In this document: positions 43,066 to 50,879 of the stretch, piece by piece
Layout of the letters: each line of letters starts with the position of its first letter
Numbering within the stretch: the stretch's first letter is position 1
The notes under the pieces: generated by a model
Seen by the model: the letters and a program-made list of their open reading frames with translations, nothing else
What the model was told of the DNA's origin: nothing
Databases searched by the model: none
Source: Saprospiraceae bacterium
GTDB lineage: Bacteria > Bacteroidota > Bacteroidia > Chitinophagales > Saprospiraceae
Direction: 5' to 3'
NCBI GenBank assembly: GCA_016787415.1
Contig: JAEUUT010000228.1
Location: forward strand, 93,205 to 157,204
Length of the DNA: 64,000 bases
Program-made: the position numbers and the translations under genes

Positions 43066-44352
43066 ATGACTCCGCTCGCTGAACGCATGCGCCCCCAATC
43101 GCTCGATACCTATGTAGGTCAACAACACCTCGTAGGAGAAGGCGCCGTATTGCGGCAAGCGATCGAACGTGGCAAAATCCCGTCATTTATCCTTTGGGGG
43201 CCGCCGGGAGTAGGCAAAACGACGCTGGCGCAACTCATCGCCAAACTCCTGCAAAAACCATTTTTTCAGTTATCCGCTATCAATGCCGGGGTAAAAGACA
43301 TTCGGGATGCCATAGAAAGCGCTGAAAAGCAAAACCTTTTTCAGCAAAAAGGCGCTATTTTGTTCATCGACGAGATCCATCGTTTTTCCAAAAGTCAACA
43401 GGATGCACTGCTGGGCGCGGTGGAAAAGGGCGTTGTAACGCTCATCGGCGCTACCACCGAAAATCCTTCCTTCGAAGTGATCCCGGCCCTGTTGTCGCGC
43501 TGCCAGGTGTATGTGCTGCAACACCTCAGCAAAGACGAATTGATCGGGCTGATCGACCGGGCGCTCGCTGAAGACAGTTTCCTGAAAAGCCAGCCAATTC
43601 AAATTCAGGAATACGACGCTATGCTGCTCTATTCCGGCGGCGATGCGCGCAGGCTGCTCAATGCACTCGAATTGATTGCCAATTTCAGTGCGCCAGAAAT
43701 GGCTGCCGGCAAACCACTTGTGGTCACCAACGACCTGGTTCGCGATCTCATTCAGCAAAATGCTGCCCTGTACGACAAAACCGGCGAGCAACACTACGAC
43801 ATCATTTCCGCTTTTATAAAAAGCATGCGTGGCAGCGACCCCAATGCGGCCGTGTACTGGCTGGCACGTATGCTCGACGGCGGTGAAGACATCGAGTTTA
43901 TCGCCCGGCGAATGATTATTCTGGCTTCTGAAGACATCGGCATGGCCAACCCCAACGCCCTCCTGCTCGCTACCACTACCATGGATGCTATTAGGATGAT
44001 TGGGATGCCGGAGGCACGCATCATCCTTTCTCAGTGCGCCGTGTACCTGGCTACCTCGCCCAAAAGCAATGCGTCGTACATGGCTATCAACCAGGCCCTG
44101 CAACTCGTCAAACAAACCGGCAGCCTGCCCGTTCCGCTGCACCTGCGCAATGCTCCTACCAAGTTGATGAAAGAACTCAACTACGGCTCCGGCTATCAAT
44201 ACGCCCACGATTTTCAGGGCAATTTTGTGCAACAGGACAACCTCCCGGAAGCCATCGACGGCACTATCCTGTACGAACCCGGAAACAACCCCGCCGAAGA
44301 GCGCACCCGGGCGTTGTTGCGGGAACAGTGGAAAGGGAAATATCCATATTAA
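43066..44352 (+). CDS. rarA: Replication-associated recombination protein RarA (MgsA) AAA+ ATPase
   Basis: The 428-aa product begins MTPLAERMRPQSLDTYVGQQ, the conserved RarA N-terminus. Walker A is GPPGVGKT (45-52), Walker B ILFIDEIHRF (from residue 98), with sensor-like LIGATTENPSFEV and the C-terminal tetramerisation region (GSDPNAAVYWLARMLDGGED; EDIGMANPNALLLATTTMDA; YMAINQAL). RarA acts at stalled replication forks and interacts with SSB and polymerase clamp-loading functions. The start is firm because the -7 box ends 4 nt before it. It is followed directly by a 63-bp-arm palindrome. Confidence 0.97.
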   Translation: MTPLAERMRPQSLDTYVGQQHLVGEGAVLRQAIERGKIPSFILWGPPGVGKTTLAQLIAKLLQKPFFQLSAINAGVKDIRDAIESAEKQNLFQQKGAILFIDEIHRFSKSQQDALLGAVEKGVVTLIGATTENPSFEVIPALLSRCQVYVLQHLSKDELIGLIDRALAEDSFLKSQPIQIQEYDAMLLYSGGDARRLLNALELIANFSAPEMAAGKPLVVTNDLVRDLIQQNAALYDKTGEQHYDIISAFIKSMRGSDPNAAVYWLARMLDGGEDIEFIARRMIILASEDIGMANPNALLLATTTMDAIRMIGMPEARIILSQCAVYLATSPKSNASYMAINQALQLVKQTGSLPVPLHLRNAPTKLMKELNYGSGYQYAHDFQGNFVQQDNLPEAIDGTILYEPGNNPAEERTRALLREQWKGKYPY

Positions 44353-44487
44353 AGTCCTGAGTCCTAAGTCCTGAGTCCTAAGTCCGTAGAGTACACCTTT
44401 GTACCCTTGGTATTGGTTATTAGAAATACCAAGGGTACAAAGGTGTACTCTACGGACTTAGGACTCAGGACTTAGGACTCAGGACTT
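44352..44487. repeat. Long inverted repeat, perfect 63-bp arms, 10-nt loop, between convergent genes
   Basis: Arms 44352-44414 and 44425-44487 are perfect inverse copies around GGTTATTAGA. The arms read AGTCCTG, AGTCCTA, AGTCCTG, AGTCCTA, AGTCCGT, then AGAGTACACC and TTTGTACCCTTGGTATT. The first base is the last base of the rarA stop codon, and the other end is 7 bp from the efflux adaptor stop. As RNA it would form one uninterrupted 63-bp stem in either direction. Confidence 0.96.
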
Positions 44488-44494
44488 ACGATAG

Positions 44495-45658
44495 TCAATG
44501 TTCTTCCCCAAACTCTTCCACTTTCCCTTGCGACCACACGAAATACGCCCCTTTTTGCACCACCACAGCCTGTGCAGGCAAGGGCGTTTCGGTGCGGAAA
44601 GCCGTAAATCCGTTTTCGGAACCCAGCGCCTGCACTTTTACAGGTTTGAAAAAAGCGTCGCCATCCTGCTCGTGGTCAAGCAGGACGATAAATTCTTCGA
44701 GGCCTTCGCGTACGATCGCATCAGAAGGAACAGCAGGTGTGGGAGCAGCAGCTTCCAGTGAAAGCCGTGCATCGCAATAGGCGCCATCGACGAGGTTCAA
44801 GCCTGCACTATTATCGATGCGGGCATGCGCACGAACGGCATTTTTCTCGGGATCGAGTGTACGATCGACGCTGAACAGGGTGGCTGTTACACTTTTGTCG
44901 GGCGCGCCGGGAAACGAGATGGCCACTTTTTGCCCGGGTTTCACTTTCAGCATATCTTTTTCAAACACAAACAAATCGGCATGCAGGGCCGTAAAGTCGG
45001 CCATTTCACAAATAGGCGCGCCAGCCTGCACTGCACTACCACTGCTCAGGTGGACATCGGTTACTACACCCGACAGCGGCGCAACAATGGTCAGTTCAGA
45101 ACGCACATTAGCCGTCGTAAGGTTTTGATTATCAATGCCGTAGAGTTTCAGTTTGGCGGCCAGCATTTCGCCAGTGGTAATGGCTGCCTTGAGTTCCGAC
45201 TGTGCCTTCTGAACGTTCTTTGCTGCTGTGGCATCGTCGGCCCGCAAAGCATTGTAGCGCGTATATTCGGTTTGAAGGAAATTGATGCGGTCGCGGGTTT
45301 CCAGATACGACTGTTGCAGGTCGAGCAGATCGGACTTGCGCAGGGTGGCAATAACAGCGCCCTTTTTAACGGATTCGTTGAGGCGCACATGCAGGCTGGT
45401 GATAAATCCATCGGCTGGCGCGCTCACCATCGCTTTGTTTTCCGGCTGGATGCGCAGTTCACCTGTCAGCGGTAATATGGCATTGATGTTTTTTTGCTCC
45501 ATGGCACTCCAGGCAACACCTGAGCGTTTGATTTGGTCGGCACTCAGGTGGATCATACCGGAATGTGTGGCATGTTCTTCGGTGGTCGTTTCAATGGTAT
45601 TGTTGTTGCAGGCAGCAAAGGAGATCAGGGCTGTCAGCAGGAAAATGATATATTTCAT
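44495..45658 (-). CDS. Periplasmic adaptor (HlyD/CusB-type) lipoprotein of a heavy-metal RND efflux system
   Basis: The product is 387 aa from the ATG at 45658 (MKYIIFLLTALISFAACNNN), with a lipobox at Cys17; the upstream frame reads through a repeat and is rejected. The barrel-sandwich hybrid is visible as VSAPADGFITSLHVRLNESV and SELTIVAPLSGVVTDVHLSS, separated by a helical hairpin (residues about 115-180). A beta-barrel domain follows (LFVFEKDMLKVKPGQKVAIS). The early HSGMIHLSADQIKRSGV segment matches the metal-efflux subgroup. It links the inner-membrane pump to the TolC-like channel encoded upstream. It is the last gene of the operon. Confidence 0.94.
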   Translation of the reverse strand: MKYIIFLLTALISFAACNNNTIETTTEEHATHSGMIHLSADQIKRSGVAWSAMEQKNINAILPLTGELRIQPENKAMVSAPADGFITSLHVRLNESVKKGAVIATLRKSDLLDLQQSYLETRDRINFLQTEYTRYNALRADDATAAKNVQKAQSELKAAITTGEMLAAKLKLYGIDNQNLTTANVRSELTIVAPLSGVVTDVHLSSGSAVQAGAPICEMADFTALHADLFVFEKDMLKVKPGQKVAISFPGAPDKSVTATLFSVDRTLDPEKNAVRAHARIDNSAGLNLVDGAYCDARLSLEAAAPTPAVPSDAIVREGLEEFIVLLDHEQDGDAFFKPVKVQALGSENGFTAFRTETPLPAQAVVVQKGAYFVWSQGKVEEFGEEH

Positions 45659-45686
45659 AAAAGGTAATTTTAAATGTATGTTGCCA

Positions 45687-45736
45687 AACGTCGGCAGGGT
45701 TTCAACGTCGGCAGGGTTTGAAACCCTGCCGACGTT
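45687..45736. repeat. GTCGGCAGGGTTT repeat: direct plus inverted copies
   Basis: AACGTCGGCAGGGTTT occurs at 45687-45702 and 45704-45719, and inverted at 45721-45736. The second and third copies form a 16-bp-arm hairpin with a single-base loop. It lies in the 91-bp gap between the TolC-like and adaptor genes, inside an otherwise compact operon. Because both efflux partners are needed in defined amounts, it may affect downstream expression. Confidence 0.85.
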
Positions 45737-45749
45737 CAGATGAAAAAAA

Positions 45750-46967
45750 TCAGAACAACATTTCAATCTCCAGTACTGTCCGGTTCAACATGTGCAGATT
45801 CTCCAGGTATTCCATTTCAATGCGAAGGGCGCGGTCGGCTGACTGCACCAGTTCACTGAAATCCGACTCGCCAGCAGTATATCGCTGAAATGCGCTGCGG
45901 CGCAGTTCCTTGGCCAGTTGCCGACCTTCTTTTTGGTAGTATTCGAGCAGTATCTCGTATTTCTCCACTTCATGAAGCAGGTGAGCCAGTTCCATTTGCT
46001 GGCTTCTGACGGTGGCTTCTGCCTGAAAACGCGCGGCCTCGGCGGCGGCCATCGACGCCGAAGAACGGGCGCGCAGGCTTTGCGCAGCCAATGGAAGCCG
46101 CACGCCCACCGCGTAGCCCGGATAAAGCGCGCCATTGGCCAGGTACTGCGCATTGATGCCCGCGGTAAACAAGGGCGCCCGTCGGGCTTTTTCCACCCCG
46201 GTCATCGCTTCCGAAACGGCGGCTTTCCCGGCATCTACCATGGCATAAGCGCCCTGCCGGATGCGGGCGGTATCGGCCAGACTAAACGTGCGGCGCTCGA
46301 AAGGTGCGATCACCGGCGTCAAAGGCTCGTTTTCGCCCAGAAACTGCGCCAGCACCTCCCGGTCGAACGTGGTTTCGTGGCTGATCGTTTCCAGGTCGAG
46401 CCGAATGCGGGTCGACTGATCGTGGATAGACAAGCGTTCATCAGCAGCCACTTCGCCATTTTTATACCGGCTTTCTGCCACACGGGCAGTCTGCTGGTAC
46501 AGGCTGTCGAGCGAGCCGAGCAACTTCCGTTTTTCATCCAGGTAACTCAAGTGCTGGAAAATATCGCGCACTTCGCGGGTCAGTTGGTGTTGCACCAGGC
46601 TGCGCTCGGCTTGATGCAAAGCAGTTTGCTGCGTATGCAAAAGTCGGTTGGCACGCGTTTGTCTGCCGGAGGGGAACGCCTGCGTCACTCCGAACGTGGA
46701 GGTGCCAAACATACCTAAATCAGGGTCGGCAGCAATGTTGTGGTAAATCTCCGCCGACTCCCAGGTGCGCGAAGCGCCCGACTGTAGGGTTTGTGCGCTT
46801 CGGATGGACGCATCGGCAGCCTGAACAGCCGGATGCCGCTCCCGGACAATCTGAAGGGCTTCGGCTTCTGTGATGGTTCGCTGCGCCAAAAGCAGCGCTG
46901 GAAGCCCGGTTAAGCAAACGAGGACAACTAAAAAGACCCTCGTTGTATATCTTTGAAATAAAAGCAT
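45750..46967 (-). CDS. TolC-family outer membrane efflux protein
   Basis: The 405-aa product has a signal peptide (FLVVLVCLTGLPALLLAQ) followed by TITEAEALQIVRERHPAVQA, the usual start of the OEP repeat. The alpha-helical coiled-coil character of the two OEP halves is clear (LVQHQLTREVRDIFQHLSYL; ARFQAEATVRSQQMELAHLL; SADRALRIEMEYLENLHMLN). It forms the outer-membrane exit duct for the RND pump encoded 12 bp upstream. Confidence 0.93.
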   Translation of the reverse strand: MLLFQRYTTRVFLVVLVCLTGLPALLLAQRTITEAEALQIVRERHPAVQAADASIRSAQTLQSGASRTWESAEIYHNIAADPDLGMFGTSTFGVTQAFPSGRQTRANRLLHTQQTALHQAERSLVQHQLTREVRDIFQHLSYLDEKRKLLGSLDSLYQQTARVAESRYKNGEVAADERLSIHDQSTRIRLDLETISHETTFDREVLAQFLGENEPLTPVIAPFERRTFSLADTARIRQGAYAMVDAGKAAVSEAMTGVEKARRAPLFTAGINAQYLANGALYPGYAVGVRLPLAAQSLRARSSASMAAAEAARFQAEATVRSQQMELAHLLHEVEKYEILLEYYQKEGRQLAKELRRSAFQRYTAGESDFSELVQSADRALRIEMEYLENLHMLNRTVLEIEMLF

Positions 46968-46979
46968 TTTTAATTAAGT

Positions 46980-49900
46980 TTAGGCAGTTTTATCCCTGAA
47001 AAATATTGCATACAGCACCGGCAATACCACCAGCGTCAGCAAAGTGCTCGTCACGAGTCCGCCGATGACCACCGTTGCCAGTGGCTGTTGTACTTCTGCA
47101 CCTGCGCCCGTAGACAATGCCATAGGCAAAAAGCCCAGCGAGGCCACAGCCGCCGTCATCAGTACCGGCCGCAAACGGACGGAAGCCCCCAGCATGATGC
47201 GTTCATACACCTGTTTTCGGCCTTCTTTTTCCAGTTCGTTGAAATAGGCGATGAGAACGATCCCGTTCAATACCGCCACCCCGAACAAGGCAATAAAGCC
47301 AACGCCCGCTGAAATGGAAAACGGCATCCCCCGCATCCACAGCGCAAAGACGCCGCCAATGGCCGACATGGGAATGGCTGAAAAGATCAACAGGCTCTCT
47401 TTCAGGGAGTTAAATGCAAAATACAGCAGCGCCAGAATGAGGCCCAGCGCCAGCGGCACAGCCACTGCCAGCCGCGCTTTGGCAGCCTGCAGGTTTTCAA
47501 ACTGACCGCCATAGGTGACTACATAACCAGTGGGCAGTTGGAGTTTTTCCGACAGGATTTTTTGAATGTCGGTAATCGCGCTTTCCACGTCGCGGCCGCG
47601 CACATTGGCGCCTACTACAATGCGGCGCTGCGCATTATCGCGACTGATTTGTGCAGCACCCAGGCGATATTCCACAGTAGCCACTTCGCTCAGCGGCACA
47701 AATGAACCCTCCGAGGTAGTGATAGGCAGTTGTTGCACATCGGCGAGGTCGCGGCGTTGCTCGCCCGAATTATCGAAGCGGAGCACAAGGTCGAACTTGC
47801 GGCCCTCATCGTATACCGTTCCAGCCACTGCGCCTGCAAAGGCCGAGCGCAAGGCGTCGTTTACCTGTTTCACCCGCAGGCCATACCGCGCAAGTCGTTG
47901 ATAATCATACACAACGGCAATCTGAGGCAAACCTTCCACCTGCTCCACCTTGAGGTCGGTCACGCCCGGCACATCCCGAATCAGCCGGCTGCTGCGGTCG
48001 CCAATGGCAGCCAGCGAGTCCATGTTAGTGCCAAAAACCTTGATGGCAATATCCGAGCGTACGCCGGTCATCATTTCGTCGAAACGCATTTTGATCGGCT
48101 GCGTAAATTCAAATGCCATGCCGGGCACCTCCCGCACTTTTTCGGAAATCATTTCCACCAGTTCGTTTTTGGAATGCGTGCGCGTCCACTGTGATTTATC
48201 TTTCAGCAAAATGAGGTTATCAGCCGTTTCTGGCGCCATGGGGTCGGTTGGAATTTCCGCCGTACCAATTTTGGAAATGACTTGTTCTACCTCGTCCGGG
48301 AAATTTTCCAGGATTACTTTTTGAGCCAGGTCGTGGCTGGCAATGGTTTGTGTAAGCGATGTACCAGGCTTGCAAAAACCGTGCATCATGATGTCGCCTT
48401 CGTCGAGCGTAGGCAAAAACTCGCCGCCCAACCGCATGAATACCGCAATGGCGAATACAAAAAAAGCAAGGGTAAGTCCCAGTACAATGCGGGGCACTTG
48501 CAAGGCTGCCCTCAAAACAGGCGTGTATACCCGTTGGATACGCGCCATCAAGCGGTCGGCAAAGGTATAGCGCAGGTTGATGTTGCGTTTCAGGAAAAGC
48601 GCAGACGCCACGGGAACATACGTGAGTGAGAGCAGCAAGGCGCCAAGCAAGGCATAAGACACAGTCAGCGCCATGGGCTTGAACATTTTACCCTCGATGC
48701 CTTCCAGCGACAAAATTGGCAGGTACACGATCAAGATAATAAACACGCCAAACACCGACGAACGAATGATTCCCTGCGCAGATGTGCGCACGCTGTCGTC
48801 CATTTCCGTTCGTGTCAGTTGCACCGACATTTCCTCGCCGTGGCGCTTGTGCAGGGCAAAATGCCGCAAGTGGTGCAGGGTAGCCTCTACGATAATCACC
48901 GCGCCGTCTACGATTAATCCAAAGTCGATAGCGCCCAGCGACATCAGGTTGGCGGTCAGGCCCGTCATTTGCATGATCGTAATGGCAAACAGCATCGATA
49001 GCGGAATGACGGAGGCAATGATAAACCCGGCGCGCAGATTGCCTACCAGCAGCACCAGCACAAATACTACAATCAGGGCGCCTTCAATCAGGTTTTTCTG
49101 CACAGTGCTGACGGTGCGGTTGACAAATTTCTCGCGATCGAGGAAAGTTGTCACCTGTATGCCTTCGGGCAAACTGGGGGTAATTTCCGCCAGACGGTCT
49201 TTTACCCGGCGAATCACCTGAGCGGCATTTTCTCCTTTGAGCATCATCACGATCCCGAGTACAATTTCGCCCTGGCCATTGTGCGACACCGCGCCGTAGC
49301 GCAGTGCATGGCCCAGCCGGACATCGGCTACGTCGCCGATTTTCAGGCCGCCGCCATGCAGGTTGGGCCGCACGGAAATGCTGCGTATGTCATCCAGGCT
49401 TTTTACAATCCCTTCACTTCTGATAAAATACGCAGAGGCATTTTTTTCAATATAGGCGCCGCCGGTGTTTTCGTTCGCCTGTTCGAGCGCGCCATACACT
49501 TCGGAGATGCTCACACCGGCAGCGCGCAGCCGCTCGGGTGTGACGGCTACTTCGAATTGTTGCAAATAGCCGCCGAAACTGTTGATTTCCACTACTCCGG
49601 GAATACCGGCGAGTTGTTTTTTGATAATCCAGTCCTGGATATTCCGCAATTCCATGGCCGAGTATTTCCCTTCATAGCCTCGTTTGGGTTCGATGCGGTA
49701 ATGCAAAATTTCACCCAGACCGGTAGAAATAGGCGCCAGTTCGGGGCGACCAGCCCCGTTCGGAATTTCCACGGTCTGTAATTTCTCGTTGAGCAGGGTA
49801 CGGGCCTGGTAGGTATCCATATCTTCCTTGAAAACGACCGTAATCACGCTCAACCCGAAACGCGAAATGGAACGCAATTCCAACACACCGGGTAGGTTTC

Positions 49901-50120
49901 GCACGGCATTTTCGATGGGCGCCGTCACGTATTGTTCCACTTCCTGCGTGGCCAGCGTGGGACATACAGTGAGTACCTGCGCCTGGTTGTTGGTGATATC
50001 CGGTACGGCATCGATGGGCAGGCGGCTGAACGACCAAATACCCGCCAGCATCAAAGCCAATACCATCAGGCCCACAAGCGGTTTGTTGTGGAGCGAAAAA
50101 GCAATTATCTTTTGAAACAT
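46980..50120 (-). CDS. CusA/CzcA-family heavy-metal efflux RND transporter
   Basis: The product is 1,046 aa from the ATG at 50120 (MFQKIIAFSLHNKPLVGLMV); the longer frame before it lacks family similarity. It has the RND layout: N-terminal TM helix, first periplasmic porter domain (SRLPIDAVPDITNNQAQVLT), TM2-6 containing GAIDFGLIVDGAVIIVE with the D/D/E proton-relay residues of the HME group, second porter domain (VTDLKVEQVEGLPQIAVVYD) and TM8-12 (FIALFGVAVLNGIVLIAYFN; GVLKP-like RPVLMTAAVASLGFLPMALS). It exports divalent or monovalent metal cations using the proton gradient. The metal cannot be told from sequence. Confidence 0.96.
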   Translation of the reverse strand: MFQKIIAFSLHNKPLVGLMVLALMLAGIWSFSRLPIDAVPDITNNQAQVLTVCPTLATQEVEQYVTAPIENAVRNLPGVLELRSISRFGLSVITVVFKEDMDTYQARTLLNEKLQTVEIPNGAGRPELAPISTGLGEILHYRIEPKRGYEGKYSAMELRNIQDWIIKKQLAGIPGVVEINSFGGYLQQFEVAVTPERLRAAGVSISEVYGALEQANENTGGAYIEKNASAYFIRSEGIVKSLDDIRSISVRPNLHGGGLKIGDVADVRLGHALRYGAVSHNGQGEIVLGIVMMLKGENAAQVIRRVKDRLAEITPSLPEGIQVTTFLDREKFVNRTVSTVQKNLIEGALIVVFVLVLLVGNLRAGFIIASVIPLSMLFAITIMQMTGLTANLMSLGAIDFGLIVDGAVIIVEATLHHLRHFALHKRHGEEMSVQLTRTEMDDSVRTSAQGIIRSSVFGVFIILIVYLPILSLEGIEGKMFKPMALTVSYALLGALLLSLTYVPVASALFLKRNINLRYTFADRLMARIQRVYTPVLRAALQVPRIVLGLTLAFFVFAIAVFMRLGGEFLPTLDEGDIMMHGFCKPGTSLTQTIASHDLAQKVILENFPDEVEQVISKIGTAEIPTDPMAPETADNLILLKDKSQWTRTHSKNELVEMISEKVREVPGMAFEFTQPIKMRFDEMMTGVRSDIAIKVFGTNMDSLAAIGDRSSRLIRDVPGVTDLKVEQVEGLPQIAVVYDYQRLARYGLRVKQVNDALRSAFAGAVAGTVYDEGRKFDLVLRFDNSGEQRRDLADVQQLPITTSEGSFVPLSEVATVEYRLGAAQISRDNAQRRIVVGANVRGRDVESAITDIQKILSEKLQLPTGYVVTYGGQFENLQAAKARLAVAVPLALGLILALLYFAFNSLKESLLIFSAIPMSAIGGVFALWMRGMPFSISAGVGFIALFGVAVLNGIVLIAYFNELEKEGRKQVYERIMLGASVRLRPVLMTAAVASLGFLPMALSTGAGAEVQQPLATVVIGGLVTSTLLTLVVLPVLYAIFFRDKTA

Positions 50121-50251
50121 ATTATGAAAGAGGTAGCGTACGTGTTGCCTGGAATGCACGTATGTGCCTGCTCGAAAGCAGTGCATGGCAACACAAAAAA
50201 TAGCCTGAAAAATGTAAGAATAGGCCCGGAGAGGGGCCTGAAGTAAGGCTA

Positions 50252-50629
50252 TTACGCTATCGGAGGGCGGAACAGGCCAGATTCATAATCGCCGGAAGGC
50301 AACTGGGAATTGTCGACAGGCACTCCCGCAGTAGATGATAAATTTTCTCCATCAGGAGGAAAAACAGCCGGCAACGGACAAGGCAGCGTAGAATCTGCCA
50401 GCGCGCCATGCGAGCAATGCAGCGGCAACTGGGCATGTGCATCGCATTGATGCTGGTGCTGCAGATTTACATAATGGTCTTTCAGAAAAGCGCCAAACGA
50501 CAAACCCGGCGTTTCCTCCTGATGCTGCCGATAATGATCCAGCAGCATGGGCAAACGCAGCGCCTCTTCCAGCATGTTGTGGCCGGTAGCAAATTGTAAG
50601 ATCAATATCCAGATGAAGAGGCGCTTCAT
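50252..50629 (-). CDS. Small secreted protein heading the metal-efflux operon
   Basis: The product is 125 aa from the ATG at 50629 (MKRLFIWILILQFATGHNML). It begins with a signal peptide and contains LEEALRLPMLLDHYRQHQEE, LSFGAFLKDHYVNLQHQHQC and LPLHCSHGALADSTLPC, which is rich in His and Cys. Small proteins of this kind, with LxxLPxLxxHYxxH and FxxFLxxHY motifs, commonly precede RND metal pumps in Bacteroidota; I know no assigned function. A periplasmic metal-binding or delivery role is a guess. The frame upstream of this ATG is encoded by the inverted repeat and is not used. A -7 box ends 4 nt before the ATG. Confidence 0.82.
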   Translation of the reverse strand: MKRLFIWILILQFATGHNMLEEALRLPMLLDHYRQHQEETPGLSFGAFLKDHYVNLQHQHQCDAHAQLPLHCSHGALADSTLPCPLPAVFPPDGENLSSTAGVPVDNSQLPSGDYESGLFRPPIA

Positions 50630-50633
50630 GCAG

Positions 50634-50641
50634 CAAAGGTA
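50634..50641 (-). promoter_or_regulatory. Predicted -7 box of the metal-efflux operon (leaderless)
   Basis: TACCTTTG on the minus strand (50641-50634), then CTGC and the ATG at 50629. The arm of the 50654-50784 inverted repeat starts 12 bp further upstream. Confidence 0.5.
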
Positions 50642-50653
50642 TGGTTTTGTAAA

Positions 50654-50784
50654 GTGTTTTTGTGTTTTGGGGTTTTTGTGTTTTGGAGGGCCTCGCGCTC
50701 GGCATTTGAAATGGTCAGATACATAACTCCAAATGCCAAGCGCGAAGCCCTCCAAAACACAAAAACCCCAAAACACAAAAACAC
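50654..50784. repeat. Long inverted repeat, 55-bp arms (TTTTGTG type)
   Basis: Arms 50654-50708 and 50730-50784 differ at two positions; the loop is 21 bp. The text is GTTTTTGTGTTTTGG repeated, then AGGGC(C/T)TCGCGCT(C/T)GGCATTTG. Nearly the same arm occurs at 56663-56774. It lies between the 3' end of the VIT-domain gene region and the efflux operon promoter. Confidence 0.93.
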
Positions 50785-50879
50785 ATCAACGTCAACAAAG
50801 ACGGCGCCCCGACGCTCCATGTTGCCTGTGCCCAAAATTTTTATGATACAGCCTCCTGTTAAACAGGTCATCAATGACG

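Noticed and set aside
50630..50776. 49-residue N-terminal extension of the small efflux-operon protein
   Set aside because: It would be encoded by the arms of an inverted repeat. A signal peptide begins at the ATG 50629, directly behind a -7 box.
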